From contig JAPOUQ010000048.1 of assembly GCA_026708585.1 (NCBI GenBank), positions 1 to 64,000 of the forward strand: 64,000 bases of DNA. Reading direction: 5' to 3'. Below the pieces are notes generated by a model. That model saw only the letters and a list, made by a program, of their open reading frames with translations, was not told the origin of the DNA and searched no databases. Shown in pieces: positions 8,516 through 18,400 of the stretch. Source of the stretch: Gammaproteobacteria bacterium (GTDB lineage Bacteria > Pseudomonadota > Gammaproteobacteria > Arenicellales > Poriferihabitantaceae). The translations under genes and the position numbers were made by a program. Every line of letters begins with the position of its first letter. The stretch's first letter is position 1.

Positions 8516-10558
8516 TTGATTCCAGAACGCGTGAATAGCTCCTATCAACTGGTTAGTGAGTTCCAGCCATCGGGTGATCAGCCCGAAGCACTAGAAGCCT
8601 TAATCGGAGGTTTAGAACAAGGAGAGGCATTCCAAACTTTATTGGGAGTCACCGGTTCTGGAAAGACATTCACTATGGCAAATGTAATTGCAAATACTGG
8701 GCGTCCTGCACTCATCCTCGCACATAACAAAACACTGGCTGCTCAGCTTTATTCTGAAATGCGGGACTTTTTCCCAAAGAATCGAGTGGAGTATTTTGTT
8801 TCATATTACGACTATTACCAACCGGAGGCATATGTTCCGAGTTCAGACACCTATATCGAAAAAGATGCCTCGATCAATGAGCACATTGATCAAATGCGTC
8901 TCTCAGCGACTAAAGCAATTCTCGAACGCGAAGATGTAATTATTGTTGCTACAGTCTCAGCAATCTATGGTCTTGGAGATCCTGCTGCTTATCATGGAAT
9001 GATTTTACATGTCAAGATCGGAGATCAGATTAACCAGCGGGATATCCTCAGAAAATTGACAGATATGCAATATGTTCGAAATGAGTTGGAACTTCGACGT
9101 GCGTCATATCGGGTGCGTGGTGATGTAATTGACATATATCCAGCTGAGTCAGAACGTCTGGCGATTCGCATCGAATTATTTGGCGATGAAATCGAAGGAC
9201 TGTCAAAATTTGACCCATTGACTGGTGTTGTTGAAGAGCGAGCAAATCGGGTTACCGTTTATCCAAAAAGTCATTATGTAACAAAAAAGGAAACGATTCT
9301 TACAATTATGGATCAGATAAAGGATGACTTAAAAACACGTCTCAAGGAATTGAGGAAATTGGATAAACTGGTAGAAGCTCAGCGGTTAGAGCAACGCACG
9401 TTGTATGATATCGAGATGATGCAGGAAATGGGATATTGCAATGGCATTGAAAATTATTCTCGATATCTATCCGGCAGAGATATTGGTGAACCCCCACCTA
9501 CTTTGATGGATTATCTCCCCGATAACTCCATTGTGTTTATTGATGAGAGTCATGCCACGATTCCACAAATAGGAGCAATGTATAAAGGTGATCGATCAAG
9601 AAAGGAGAATCTTGTGGAATATGGGTTTCGACTACCTGCTGCTTTAGACAATAGACCACTCAGGTTTGATGAGTTTGAATCAATGCTTCCACAGGTGATA
9701 TTCGTATCTGCAACACCGGGTGATTATGAGACAACAAAAACCTCTGAGGTTATCGAGCAAGTTGTGCGACCAACAGGTTTACTTGATCCTGAAGTTGAAA
9801 TGCGTCCAGTTGAATTTCAGGTTGATGATCTACTCTCTGAAATAAACTCGAGAGTCGGAGTAGGGGATCGAGTTTTAGTTACCACACTGACCAAACGTAT
9901 GGCAGAGGACCTGACTGAATATTTTCATGAGCATGGGGTTAAGGTCCGTTATCTGCATTCGGATATCGATACTGTAGAGCGTGTCGAAATTATCCGCGAC
10001 CTGAGAAAGGGAGTATTTGATGTATTGGTAGGAATTAACTTGTTGCGTGAAGGATTGGATATCCCTGAAGTATCATTGGTAGCAATACTCGATGCGGATA
10101 AAGAGGGGTTTTTACGTTCAACCCGCTCGTTAATTCAAACCATTGGGCGTGCAGCTCGACACCAGAATGGGAAAGTTATTCTATATGCAGATCGAGAAAC
10201 GAGATCGATTCAAAGTGCCGTTGAAGAAACCAATCGTAGAAGGATAAAACAACAAAATTACAATCAACTCCATAACATCACTCCCAAATCAATTATCAAG
10301 CCGGTTAAAGACATTATTGATGGGGTGATTACAGCAGACCCTACAACCATGAAAGTGATTGCAGATGAGGGATCGATCGATGGAGAATTTTTGGATCATA
10401 CTGCAAAATCTCCTAAGCAACTTGGAAAAATATTGAAGCAGTTAGAAAAGAAAATGTATGAACATGCAAAGAACCTTGAATTTGAATCAGCGGCGACGAT
10501 TCGTGATCAAATTAATCAAATACGAAATAGCAAGTTCATTGAGGAGAGCACACTCTGA
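8516..10558 (+). CDS. uvrB: UvrABC excision nuclease subunit B
   Basis: Damage-verifying helicase-like subunit of nucleotide excision repair. At 680 residues it has Walker A GVTGSGKT (44-51), the beta-hairpin region with [21 protein letters not shown], the DESH helicase motif ([11 protein letters not shown]), motifs V and VI ([27 protein letters not shown]) and a C-terminal UVR motif (about 638-672) that contacts UvrC. No ATG precedes the conserved N-terminus: the only candidates are TTG at 8516 and GTG at 8531, so the start is non-ATG and uncertain. I see no LexA box in the 185-nt upstream region. Confidence 0.97.
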   Translation: MIPERVNSSYQLVSEFQPSGDQPEALEALIGGLEQGEAFQTLLGVTGSGKTFTMANVIANTGRPALILAHNKTLAAQLYSEMRDFFPKNRVEYFVSYYDYYQPEAYVPSSDTYIEKDASINEHIDQMRLSATKAILEREDVIIVATVSAIYGLGDPAAYHGMILHVKIGDQINQRDILRKLTDMQYVRNELELRRASYRVRGDVIDIYPAESERLAIRIELFGDEIEGLSKFDPLTGVVEERANRVTVYPKSHYVTKKETILTIMDQIKDDLKTRLKELRKLDKLVEAQRLEQRTLYDIEMMQEMGYCNGIENYSRYLSGRDIGEPPPTLMDYLPDNSIVFIDESHATIPQIGAMYKGDRSRKENLVEYGFRLPAALDNRPLRFDEFESMLPQVIFVSATPGDYETTKTSEVIEQVVRPTGLLDPEVEMRPVEFQVDDLLSEINSRVGVGDRVLVTTLTKRMAEDLTEYFHEHGVKVRYLHSDIDTVERVEIIRDLRKGVFDVLVGINLLREGLDIPEVSLVAILDADKEGFLRSTRSLIQTIGRAARHQNGKVILYADRETRSIQSAVEETNRRRIKQQNYNQLHNITPKSIIKPVKDIIDGVITADPTTMKVIADEGSIDGEFLDHTAKSPKQLGKILKQLEKKMYEHAKNLEFESAATIRDQINQIRNSKFIEESTL

Positions 10559-10576
10559 AGATGGAATATTTCCAAT

Positions 10577-10592
10577 AAAGTGAAATCACTTT
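10577..10592. terminator. possible bidirectional terminator between uvrB and yceF
   Basis: AAAGTG-AAAT-CACTTT, a 6-bp hairpin in the convergent gap that overlaps the yceF stop codon. A-tract and T-tract flanks suit termination in both directions, but the stem is short and AT-rich. Confidence 0.35.
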
Positions 10593-11161
10593 TGAACTTG
10601 TTCTGAAAGTAGGTCAAATAGTTGTATCAGGGGTAAACCAAGAATTGTATTTGGATCATTGGACTTAACTTGTTTCAAAAGAGCAATGCCGGGCCCTTCG
10701 ATTCTGAGACTTCCACAAATATCATAAGGTTGTTCTCGTTCTATATAAGATTCAATGGTTTGCCGGCTTAATTTTCGATATACAACTTCGCAAGTTTCAT
10801 GGATAACACTGCAATTTTGTGTTTGTGTGTTCAATAAGGCAAGACCGCAATGTAGCAAAATGGTCGAATCGGAGGCCCGAGATAACTGTTCAATAGCTTC
10901 GCTACGGTTCTTTGGTTTACCAAAAATATGTCCTGCACATTCAGCGATTTGGTCTGATCCAATAATCAAACTATTTTCTTTTTCAGATAATGTCTCGGCT
11001 TTTGTTCTGGCCAGTCTTTTCACCAGTTCCGAAGCCGATTCTCCTATATATCGGGACTCATCTATTGCAGGTGCATGCCAAGTGAAATCAAGACCTGCTT
11101 TGGTTAGTATCTCTCGTCTGTAGGGAGAGGAGGAAGCCAGTATGATTCGTTGAGTATTCAT
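10586..11161 (-). CDS. yceF: Maf-family nucleotide pyrophosphatase, YceF (m7GTP) type
   Basis: Hydrolyses modified nucleoside triphosphates; YceF-type Maf proteins act on 7-methyl-GTP. It has the family opening RIILASSSPYRREIL, then PAIDESRYIGES, the GSDQIAECAGHIFGKP motif with the catalytic Asp, IEGPGIALLKQVKSNDP and LGLPLIQLFDLL. The substitutions at these motifs follow the YceF rather than the dTTP/UTP subgroup. The open frame runs upstream to 11260, but that extension is hydrophobic and unlike the family. I place the start at ATG 11161; ATG 11173 is an alternative. It is not next to yceD-rpmF as in E. coli. Confidence 0.9.
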   Translation of the reverse strand: MNTQRIILASSSPYRREILTKAGLDFTWHAPAIDESRYIGESASELVKRLARTKAETLSEKENSLIIGSDQIAECAGHIFGKPKNRSEAIEQLSRASDSTILLHCGLALLNTQTQNCSVIHETCEVVYRKLSRQTIESYIEREQPYDICGSLRIEGPGIALLKQVKSNDPNTILGLPLIQLFDLLSEQVQK

Positions 11162-11505
11162 GGACAGTGTCATCTGTAATAGGAAAAAACCGAAGTGGAA
11201 ACATTTAAATAAAAATGTCCCAGCCAGATCAGTTTGATAGTATAGACATTTTCCCATCATTTATGAGAGCAAGTCCTTTATTAAACATCATAAAATCAGC
11301 TCGCGAGGTCACAATGTTCATTAATCGCATAACCGACTCATAGAATATGTTGAAAATATCCCGAAAATCCCCATTTTCGTTCTGAAAGTTCCTGCTCAAT
11401 GATAAGTTATTCTATGAATCAAGGACTACAAATTTATACCTGAAAGTTATGATTCATAGTATACTGCGATGCAGAAATATTGGTAATTTAATGGAATTGA
11501 TTGAA

Positions 11506-11832
11506 ATGTCTGTAACATTAACAACAGCCGCAGCTAATCGAATAATTAATCACTTGCAAACACGAGGTCATGGCGAAGGACTTCGAGTGTCCGTAAAGAA
11601 ATCCGGGTGTTCCGGTTATGCCTATGAGTTGGGCTATGCCGAAGAGATCAATGCTTCAGATTCCGTATTCGAAAGTCATGGTGTTAAAGTGATCATAAAT
11701 TCCGAGCACCTGTCTTTCTTAGATGGTATGGAACTTGATTATGTGGAAGACGGTCTATCATCGGCATTTCATTTCAAAAACCCCAATGTTACGGAGCAGT
11801 GTGGTTGTGGAGAAAGTTTCACTGTTAATTGA
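11506..11832 (+). CDS. iscA: A-type iron-sulfur carrier protein, IscA type
   Basis: Carries and delivers Fe-S clusters or iron to target proteins. The 108-residue product has the three family cysteines, KKSGCSGYAYEL and the C-terminal CGCGESF. Its start MSVTLTTAAANRI and its length are closest to IscA. A longer frame from 11449 is open, but ATG 11506 matches the family. No iscR, iscS, iscU or hscBA lies next to it, so it is separated from the usual isc operon; SufA is the alternative name. Confidence 0.88.
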   Translation: MSVTLTTAAANRIINHLQTRGHGEGLRVSVKKSGCSGYAYELGYAEEINASDSVFESHGVKVIINSEHLSFLDGMELDYVEDGLSSAFHFKNPNVTEQCGCGESFTVN

Positions 11833-11939
11833 TTTATTGTCTTTTAGCGAAAACTCGATCTGCTTTAATAAATCAAGATTAGTTCGACCCTGAGCACCCT
11901 CTTATTTTTGGATGATTATCTTTCATCCGTGTTGGTTTC

Positions 11940-13301
11940 ATGACATCAATTCATGTTGATATACCCGAATCGCAACCGAGACATCAATCGAGTGCGGCAG
12001 TAATTACCCTAGGTTGTAAGGTGAATACCTTTGAGTCCGAACATATCGCGTCTGGGCTAGAGGCAAGAGGATTCAAGCGCGCACCTTCAAATGAATCTGC
12101 TGATTTATTCGTGATCAATACCTGTACGGTAACCGCTGAGGCGGACCGACAGACCCGCCAGTTGATTCGGCGAACTATCCGTAATCATCCCGCAGCTAAA
12201 GTTGTAGTAACTGGTTGCTACGCGGAGATTGCTCCAGAGATTTGTGCGGACATTCCTGGAGTAGATATGGTTGTTGGGAATAGCCGTAAACTACAAATTC
12301 CAGAATTAATAACGCATCGAAACTGTTCAGAAGAATCATCCAAAATTCAGATTGAGGATATTCACAAACATATCACCATTCCTAACCAACTCATTGAGGG
12401 ATATGAAGGAAAGAGCAGGGCGTTTATTCAGGTTCAACAAGGATGTGATCAAGGTTGCACATTTTGTATTATCCACACAGCACGTGGTCCAAATCGATCA
12501 TTTTCTGTCCCGATGATTAAACGGCAATGCAAGAAATTGTTCGATAATGATTATAAGGAAATTGTACTTAGCGGTGTAGATATTGGTTCATACGGTTCGG
12601 ATATAGATGATGATGTTGTTAACTTGAGTGGGTTGATTAAACATATCCTTCAAATTGAAGGTGACTATCAAATTCGTCTAAGTTCAATTGATCCAGTCCA
12701 TATCACAGATCAACTGATTGATCTCATGGTTTCGGAAGATCGGATCTGTAAACATTTACATTTATCGATGCAAAGCGGTAACACTTTGATCCTAAAAAGG
12801 ATGAAAAGGAGAGCTACTCGAGAAATGATTTATGAACGTGTGGGTGCATTGCGGAAACGGTTATCGGATCTCGTATTGAGTGCCGATGTGTTGGTTGGTT
12901 TCCCGACCGAGAGCGACCAACAGTTTATGGATACCATTAAGGCGATTGATGAGTTGGAAATTGCCTATCCACATGTTTTTAGTTACTCACCTCGAGAAGG
13001 GACACCGGCTTCGAGAATCCCTTCACAGGTATCGAAAGAGGTAAAAAAATCCCGCTCCAAAATCGCCCGAGATCAAGGTGCTTTGGTATGGGAAAGGTTA
13101 GCGAAAAAAATAGTCGGTCGAGATGGGCGTGTGTTGATTGAAAACAAGATTGTTTCAAAAGAGCTAGATCAATCTTTGGGTAGAATGTCCAATTACCATC
13201 CGGTTGTGTGCAACGGGGTATTTGAGACCGGTACATGGCAAAATATTAAAATCGTGAAAGCTGAAGATGGTTATCTTGAAGGAATACCATCCGAAGTTTG
13301 A
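11940..13301 (+). CDS. mtaB: tRNA t6A37 methylthiotransferase MtaB
   Basis: Radical SAM enzyme that converts t6A37 to ms2t6A in tRNAs. Domain order in 453 residues: UPF0004/MTTase N-terminal domain with three cluster cysteines (TLGCKVN, INTCTVT, TGCYAE), then the radical SAM CxxxCxxC motif QGCDQGCTFCI near residue 175, and a short C-terminal TRAM-like part. The cysteine contexts and the LGCKVNTFES start place it in the MtaB (YqeV) subgroup and not MiaB or RimO. It stands alone between iscA and ilvI. Confidence 0.9.
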   Translation: MTSIHVDIPESQPRHQSSAAVITLGCKVNTFESEHIASGLEARGFKRAPSNESADLFVINTCTVTAEADRQTRQLIRRTIRNHPAAKVVVTGCYAEIAPEICADIPGVDMVVGNSRKLQIPELITHRNCSEESSKIQIEDIHKHITIPNQLIEGYEGKSRAFIQVQQGCDQGCTFCIIHTARGPNRSFSVPMIKRQCKKLFDNDYKEIVLSGVDIGSYGSDIDDDVVNLSGLIKHILQIEGDYQIRLSSIDPVHITDQLIDLMVSEDRICKHLHLSMQSGNTLILKRMKRRATREMIYERVGALRKRLSDLVLSADVLVGFPTESDQQFMDTIKAIDELEIAYPHVFSYSPREGTPASRIPSQVSKEVKKSRSKIARDQGALVWERLAKKIVGRDGRVLIENKIVSKELDQSLGRMSNYHPVVCNGVFETGTWQNIKIVKAEDGYLEGIPSEV

Positions 13302-13423
13302 TTGCATATTTTGTTGATTTTTATAATTGAGTACTTTTCTATCGTTATACTATCTGTTTTTCTTGATGGTCGTACTGTGCCATAAACTACAGAATTATTA
13401 TTATCATCATTTGAGGGTTTTCA

Positions 13424-15154
13424 GTGATACTTAGCGGTGCTGATATAGTCGTAAATTGCCTAAAGGATGAAGGGGTCGAATACATATTCGGCTACCCAGG
13501 GGGAGCGGCATTACATATCTACGATGCAATTTACAACCAGGAAGCGGTCAAGCATATTTTGGTGCGTCATGAGCAAGGTGCTACTCACGCAGCTGACGGT
13601 TATGCTAGAGCAACTGGTAAACCGGGTGTGGTGTTGGTAACCTCAGGTCCAGGTGTTACCAATACCGTGACTGGTCTCGCTACTGCGAATATGGATTCCA
13701 TTCCCATGGTGGTAATTACTGGTCAGGTGCCTTCTGGATTGATCGGTGATGATGCTTTTCAGGAAGTTGATACGGTTGGAGTGACGAGACCCTGTGTGAA
13801 ACACAATTTTCTGGTTAAGGATGTGAAGAAGATTGCCGAGACCATCAAGAAGGCATTCTATATTGCGATGTCTGGAAGACCGGGTCCTGTTGTTGTTGAT
13901 ATTCCCAAAGATGTCACAGCCGAGAAGGCAGAATATTTTTATCCAGACAAGATTCAAATGCGATCTTATCAGCCTCGGACACGCGGTCACAACAAAATGA
14001 TCAAAAAGTCCGTTGAATTGTTGCTGGGTGCGAAAAAGCCAATTATTTATACTGGAGGAGGTGCGATTCTGGCAGAAGCAGAAGCACCCTTGACAGAGTT
14101 GGTGGATAAGTGTGGGTTTCCGTCGACTAGTACATTGATGGGGCTCGGTGCAATTCCAGCTACAAACCGAAACTTTCTCGGAATGTTAGGTATGCATGGT
14201 ACTTATGAGGCCAATATGGCAATGTATCATTGCGATGTGATGTTGGCTGTTGGAGCCCGATTTGATGATCGAGTGACGGGTGACCTCGATAAATTTGCAC
14301 CAAATGCTCGAATCATTCATATTGATATTGATCCATCCTCAATTGGCAAAAATGTTGCAGTAGAAGTACCCATTGTTGGAGATTGCAAGTCTGTTCTTGA
14401 AGATATGCTTAAGGTACTTGATGGGAAAACCGACTCAATAGATCGCCCAGCGGTTGATGATTGGTGGAAGACGGTAGAGAGCTGGAAGGCGGTTGACTCA
14501 TTGCAGTACGATATGGATGACAAGTTAATCAAGCCGCAATATGTCATTCAAAAACTGTTTGAGATCACAAACGGAGATGCCTTCGTAACCTCAGATGTTG
14601 GCCAACACCAGATGTGGGCGGCTCAATACTATCATTTTGAAAAACCAAGACGCTGGATCAATTCTGGGGGTCTAGGTACGATGGGCTTTGGATTACCTGC
14701 AGCCATGGGAGTACAACTTGGCTTTCCAGATGATTTAGTTGTTTGCATTACTGGTGATGCAAGTATACAGATGTGCTTACAAGAGCTGTCGACATGCCTT
14801 CAATACAACTTGCCAATAAAGATAGTAAACCTGAACAATCAATACATGGGTATGGTTAGACAATGGCAGGAATTTTTCTATGATCGAAGATATTCGCATT
14901 CCTACATGGATGCCTTACCGGATTTTGTGAAACTCTCCGAAAGTTATGGGCACATAGGTATTCGCGTTGATGATCCCAAAGATGTAGAAGGCGCAATACA
15001 AGAAGCAATCAGCTTGAAGAACCGCTTGGTATTTATTGATGTAATGACTGACCCCGAAGAAAATGTTTATCCCATGATTGCGGCGGGCAAGGGTCATAAT
15101 GAAATACAGCTCAAACCATGCCGGAATGAAGTTGAAAATCGGGAACTAGCCTGA
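13424..15154 (+). CDS. ilvI: acetolactate synthase large subunit
   Basis: Catalyses the first common step of valine, leucine and isoleucine synthesis (pyruvate condensation) with TPP and FAD. The 576-residue protein has FGYPGGAALHIYDA, the TPP-activating Glu (E50 in VRHEQGATHAADGYARATG), a central FAD-binding domain and the C-terminal TPP motif starting GDASIQMCLQELST. It starts with GTG at 13424, with GAGG about 9 bases upstream. Its TGA overlaps the ATG of ilvH by one base, so the subunits are translationally coupled. I looked for a branched-chain leader peptide in the 122-nt upstream gap and found no convincing one. Confidence 0.96.
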   Translation: MILSGADIVVNCLKDEGVEYIFGYPGGAALHIYDAIYNQEAVKHILVRHEQGATHAADGYARATGKPGVVLVTSGPGVTNTVTGLATANMDSIPMVVITGQVPSGLIGDDAFQEVDTVGVTRPCVKHNFLVKDVKKIAETIKKAFYIAMSGRPGPVVVDIPKDVTAEKAEYFYPDKIQMRSYQPRTRGHNKMIKKSVELLLGAKKPIIYTGGGAILAEAEAPLTELVDKCGFPSTSTLMGLGAIPATNRNFLGMLGMHGTYEANMAMYHCDVMLAVGARFDDRVTGDLDKFAPNARIIHIDIDPSSIGKNVAVEVPIVGDCKSVLEDMLKVLDGKTDSIDRPAVDDWWKTVESWKAVDSLQYDMDDKLIKPQYVIQKLFEITNGDAFVTSDVGQHQMWAAQYYHFEKPRRWINSGGLGTMGFGLPAAMGVQLGFPDDLVVCITGDASIQMCLQELSTCLQYNLPIKIVNLNNQYMGMVRQWQEFFYDRRYSHSYMDALPDFVKLSESYGHIGIRVDDPKDVEGAIQEAISLKNRLVFIDVMTDPEENVYPMIAAGKGHNEIQLKPCRNEVENRELA

Positions 15155-15648
15155 TGAAACGAGTTATTTCATTATTATTGGAGCACGAACCCGGGGCTCT
15201 GGCACGGGTAGCCGGATTGTTTACAGCCCGTGGATATAATATTGAATCGCTAACCGTTGCTCCCACAGAAGATCCTTCTCTTGCACGAATGACCATAGTT
15301 ACTACTGGAACGGATGCCATCATAGAGCAAATAACCAAACAGTTAAATAAACTGGTTGATGTTGTCAAGTTACGTTCGTTGTCCGATGGCCGATATCTGG
15401 GTAGAGAATTGCTACTGGTAAAAGTTGAGGCTAGCACTGCTGATCAGAGAAATGAAATGCAGCGATTGGTCAGTATTTTTCGGGGTCGCGTTATTGATGT
15501 AACAGATGCAACTTACACCATTGAAATGACGGGGCATTCGGATAAAGTCGATGCTTTCTTACTAGCGTTAAATGATGTTGAGTTGATTGAAGTCGTACGC
15601 TCTGGGATTCTAGGGATTGGCCGAGGTAAGAAAATTCTAAGGGCATAA
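15154..15648 (+). CDS. ilvH: acetolactate synthase small (regulatory) subunit
   Basis: Regulatory subunit conferring valine feedback control on the large subunit. At 164 residues it has an N-terminal ACT domain (LLLEHEPGALARVAGLFTARGYNIESLTVAPTED) and a second ACT-like domain (about 80-160, ELLLVKVEAST, FRGRVIDVTDATYTIEMTG). It overlaps the ilvI stop codon by one base (TGATG). Followed by ilvC after 128 nt. Confidence 0.96.
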   Translation: MKRVISLLLEHEPGALARVAGLFTARGYNIESLTVAPTEDPSLARMTIVTTGTDAIIEQITKQLNKLVDVVKLRSLSDGRYLGRELLLVKVEASTADQRNEMQRLVSIFRGRVIDVTDATYTIEMTGHSDKVDAFLLALNDVELIEVVRSGILGIGRGKKILRA

Positions 15649-15776
15649 TTCATGAAATTTGATCATGCTTTTTTACCAAAAGAAAAATATTTTTTCTACT
15701 AAGAAATATTATCAATAAAATTTGATAACTTGCTATCGATATATTTAAATTCAACAATAATTACGAGAAGTTTAAA

Positions 15777-16790
15777 ATGAAAGTTTACTATGACAGTGAT
15801 GCGGACCTTAACAACCTCAAGGGGAAGCGAATTGTAATCATCGGATACGGTTCACAGGGTCATGCACATGCTAATAACTTGAATGATAATGGTTTAGATG
15901 TCGTAGTTGGTCTTCGTGAAGATTCATCTTCCTGGGCCAAAGCAGAGCAGAGCGGTTTAGCTGTGGCAGAGATTAAGCAGGCAGTTTCTGAAGCTAACAT
16001 CATCATGATGCTATGTCCTGATGAATTGATGAGTGGTATCTATTCTGATATTGAAAGTTCAATCATGCAGGGTGCAACACTGGCATTTGCTCATGGTTTT
16101 AACATTCATTTTGAATACATACAGCCGCGCGAAGATCTTGATGTCATTATGATTGCTCCTAAGGGTCCAGGACATTTGGTTAGGTCAACATTTGAAAAAG
16201 AGGCGGGTGTACCTTGTTTGATTGCTATCCAGCAAGATGCGACTGGTAGTGCGCATAACACTGCTCTTGCTTATGCATCAGCTATTGGCGGTGGTCGTGC
16301 CGGCATTATTGAAACGACATTTCGGGAAGAGACCGAAACGGATTTATTTGGAGAACAGGCAGTTCTTTGTGGTGGAGCAACCTCATTGGTTCAAGCAGGA
16401 TTTGAAACTCTGGTTGAAGCCGGATATGCACCTGAAATGGCGTATTTCGAGTGCTTGCATGAGCTCAAGCTAATTGTTGATTTGATGTATGAGGGCGGCA
16501 TAGCGGACATGCGTTATTCGATTTCAAATACAGCTGAATTTGGAGACCTAACCCGAGGACCAAGGATTGTTAACGAGCAAACGAAAGCAGAAATGAAGAA
16601 GATTCTGTCGGAGATTCAGTCTGGCGAGTTTGCACGTGAATGGATGGATGAGAATGCGCAAGGCGGAAAAAGATTTCCGGAATTGCGTAATCGTGGACGC
16701 CAGCACCCAATAGAAGAAGTGGGCGAAAAGTTGCGGTCCATGATGTCATGGATTTCAGATAACAAGGTTATCGACAAGTCAAAAAACTGA
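15777..16790 (+). CDS. ilvC: ketol-acid reductoisomerase (class I)
   Basis: Isomerises and reduces acetolactate or acetohydroxybutyrate using NADPH and Mg. The 337-residue length is the short class I form. Visible motifs are the Rossmann [13 protein letters not shown] near residue 25, [23 protein letters not shown], the metal-binding region [11 protein letters not shown] and the C-terminal [15 protein letters not shown]. The 128-nt upstream gap is AT-rich and could hold its own promoter. A hairpin at 16834-16852 closes the ilv transcript. Confidence 0.97.
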   Translation: MKVYYDSDADLNNLKGKRIVIIGYGSQGHAHANNLNDNGLDVVVGLREDSSSWAKAEQSGLAVAEIKQAVSEANIIMMLCPDELMSGIYSDIESSIMQGATLAFAHGFNIHFEYIQPREDLDVIMIAPKGPGHLVRSTFEKEAGVPCLIAIQQDATGSAHNTALAYASAIGGGRAGIIETTFREETETDLFGEQAVLCGGATSLVQAGFETLVEAGYAPEMAYFECLHELKLIVDLMYEGGIADMRYSISNTAEFGDLTRGPRIVNEQTKAEMKKILSEIQSGEFAREWMDENAQGGKRFPELRNRGRQHPIEEVGEKLRSMMSWISDNKVIDKSKN

Positions 16791-16833
16791 TACTTGAAAG
16801 GGTTGATTATTCGTTAGTCTCTTTTTATTTATG

Positions 16834-16862
16834 ACCCGCGAACTACGCGGGTTCAAAATTTC
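16834..16862 (+). terminator. terminator candidate after ilvC
   Basis: ACCCGCG-AACTA-CGCGGGT (16834-16852), a 7-bp GC-rich stem with a 5-nt loop, followed by a weak T-rich stretch. It lies between ilvC and psd and probably separates the amino acid genes from the phospholipid genes. Confidence 0.55.
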
Positions 16863-16884
16863 TCGCTGATTGTCTAAAAATTAG

Positions 16885-17535
16885 ATGAAACAGCGAGCTT
16901 ATCCATTCATTGCCAAGGAAGGATGGATTCATGTTATTCTTATCTTGTTTGTAAGTTTTATTACAACTTACTATTTTGGACTTATAGCCTTACCGATCTG
17001 GTTGCTGGCACTTTTCGTTATTCAGTTCTTCAGGGATCCACTCAGGATAATTCCAAATGATGAAGGTGCGATTGTCTCACCAGCAAGCGGTAAAATTGTA
17101 TCAATCTGTGAAACTGCGAACCCTTATATGGAAGGGGATTCAGTATTCATGATTAGTGTATTCATGAATATTTTTTCAGTTCACTCGAACTTGATACCGG
17201 TTGCAGGTAAGGTAGTTGATCATTGGTATTCGCCAGGGCGTTATGTGAATGCAGCTCTTGATAAATCATCCGAGGAAAATGAACGCAATGCAATTCATAT
17301 TCGGACGGGTGATGAGCATGATGTATTTTGTGTGCAAATTGCTGGATTAATCGCCCGAAGAATAATCTGTTATGTTCAGCCCGGTGATTTGGTTAAGGCT
17401 GGTCAACGCTATGGCTTCATTCGTTTTGGTTCAAGAGTAGACTTATATATGCCAAGGTCCAGTACTATTAAGGTAAAACTTGGTCAAAAAGTCCACTCTG
17501 GGAATGATATAATAGGATTTTTACCTACAAAATAA
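16885..17535 (+). CDS. psd: phosphatidylserine decarboxylase, short (archaeal-type) form
   Basis: Makes phosphatidylethanolamine from phosphatidylserine. The proenzyme is 216 residues, with an N-terminal membrane hairpin (about 15-50), then FFRDPLR, VSPASGKIV, the FMNIFSVHSNLIPVAG core and RFGSRVDLYMP. Self-cleavage at Gly182-Ser183 would create the pyruvoyl group. This short form differs from the roughly 290-residue enzyme of enteric bacteria. It precedes pssA, the enzyme that makes its substrate, by 28 nt. Confidence 0.93.
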   Translation: MKQRAYPFIAKEGWIHVILILFVSFITTYYFGLIALPIWLLALFVIQFFRDPLRIIPNDEGAIVSPASGKIVSICETANPYMEGDSVFMISVFMNIFSVHSNLIPVAGKVVDHWYSPGRYVNAALDKSSEENERNAIHIRTGDEHDVFCVQIAGLIARRIICYVQPGDLVKAGQRYGFIRFGSRVDLYMPRSSTIKVKLGQKVHSGNDIIGFLPTK

Positions 17536-17563
17536 TTAACCGAATTGGTTAATTTGATGTGTA

Positions 17564-18394
17564 ATGTCTGAACCCAAGACGTCTGGACCTCGAAAAGGGA
17601 TTTATTTTCTCCCAAGCCTGTTCACTACGGTCGGATTATTTTTTGGCTTCTTTGCCATAATTCAGGCTACCTTAGGTCACTATCCCCAAGCTGCTGTTGC
17701 TATTCTGATTGCCATGATTATGGATGGCTTGGATGGTCGAGTGGCACGTTGGACAAACACCACTAGTGATTTCGGTAAGGAATACGATAGTCTAGTTGAT
17801 GTTATTGCCTTTGGAGTGGCTCCAGGAATGTTGATTTATTTTTGGTCTTTGCAACATATGGGTAAAGCGGGGTGGTTGATCAGTTTTGCTTTTACGGCTG
17901 CAACAGCACTTCGTCTAGCGCGTTTCAATACGATCACTACTAAGGAGAATCGGTATTTCTATGGCTTGGCCTGTCCTCCAGCTGCTGCATTCGTTGGCTT
18001 TTGGGTGTGGAATTTTTATGACGCTGGATTTGTTGGATCTGAGTTGGTTGGATTCAGTGCATTGATTACTTTTTTGATGTCCATGTTGATGGTTAGCAGG
18101 ATTAAGTATCGCAGCTTCAAGGATCTTGATCCGAAAAACCGTATTCCGTTTATTGTTTTGCTCGCCATTGTTGGGACGATTGCACTTATATCGTTTGATC
18201 CACCTTTAGTCTTGTTTGTTATGGCATTAGCTTATGCGTTATCCGGTCCTATAATGTTTGTGATTGGCAGATTTAAGGGAGTTGAGCAGACGAATGTATT
18301 TATGGAGGATGATGAAACTGAAGATGAAGATGTTGAGCATGAACAGGGTAATGTGAAGGTTCTTGATACTAAAAGTAATTCGAGATCGGAGTGA
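17564..18394 (+). CDS. pssA: CDP-diacylglycerol-serine O-phosphatidyltransferase
   Basis: Membrane enzyme that makes phosphatidylserine from CDP-diacylglycerol and serine. The CDP-alcohol phosphotransferase signature is complete: D57-G58, A61-R62, G71, D75 and D79. About eight hydrophobic segments follow. The C-terminal 35 residues form a very acidic soluble tail (EDDETEDEDVEHEQ). It belongs to the type II family, unlike E. coli PssA, and forms a unit with psd. In related bacteria leuA follows closely; here a 4-kb accessory stretch intervenes. Confidence 0.95.
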   Translation: MSEPKTSGPRKGIYFLPSLFTTVGLFFGFFAIIQATLGHYPQAAVAILIAMIMDGLDGRVARWTNTTSDFGKEYDSLVDVIAFGVAPGMLIYFWSLQHMGKAGWLISFAFTAATALRLARFNTITTKENRYFYGLACPPAAAFVGFWVWNFYDAGFVGSELVGFSALITFLMSMLMVSRIKYRSFKDLDPKNRIPFIVLLAIVGTIALISFDPPLVLFVMALAYALSGPIMFVIGRFKGVEQTNVFMEDDETEDEDVEHEQGNVKVLDTKSNSRSE

Positions 18395-18400
18395 TGAAAA

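Noticed and set aside
13302..13423. Possible branched-chain leader peptide ahead of ilvI, starting at an ATG near 13364
   Set aside because: It has only three Val and two Leu in 22 codons, no run of control codons, no attenuator hairpin, and it overlaps the ilvI start.
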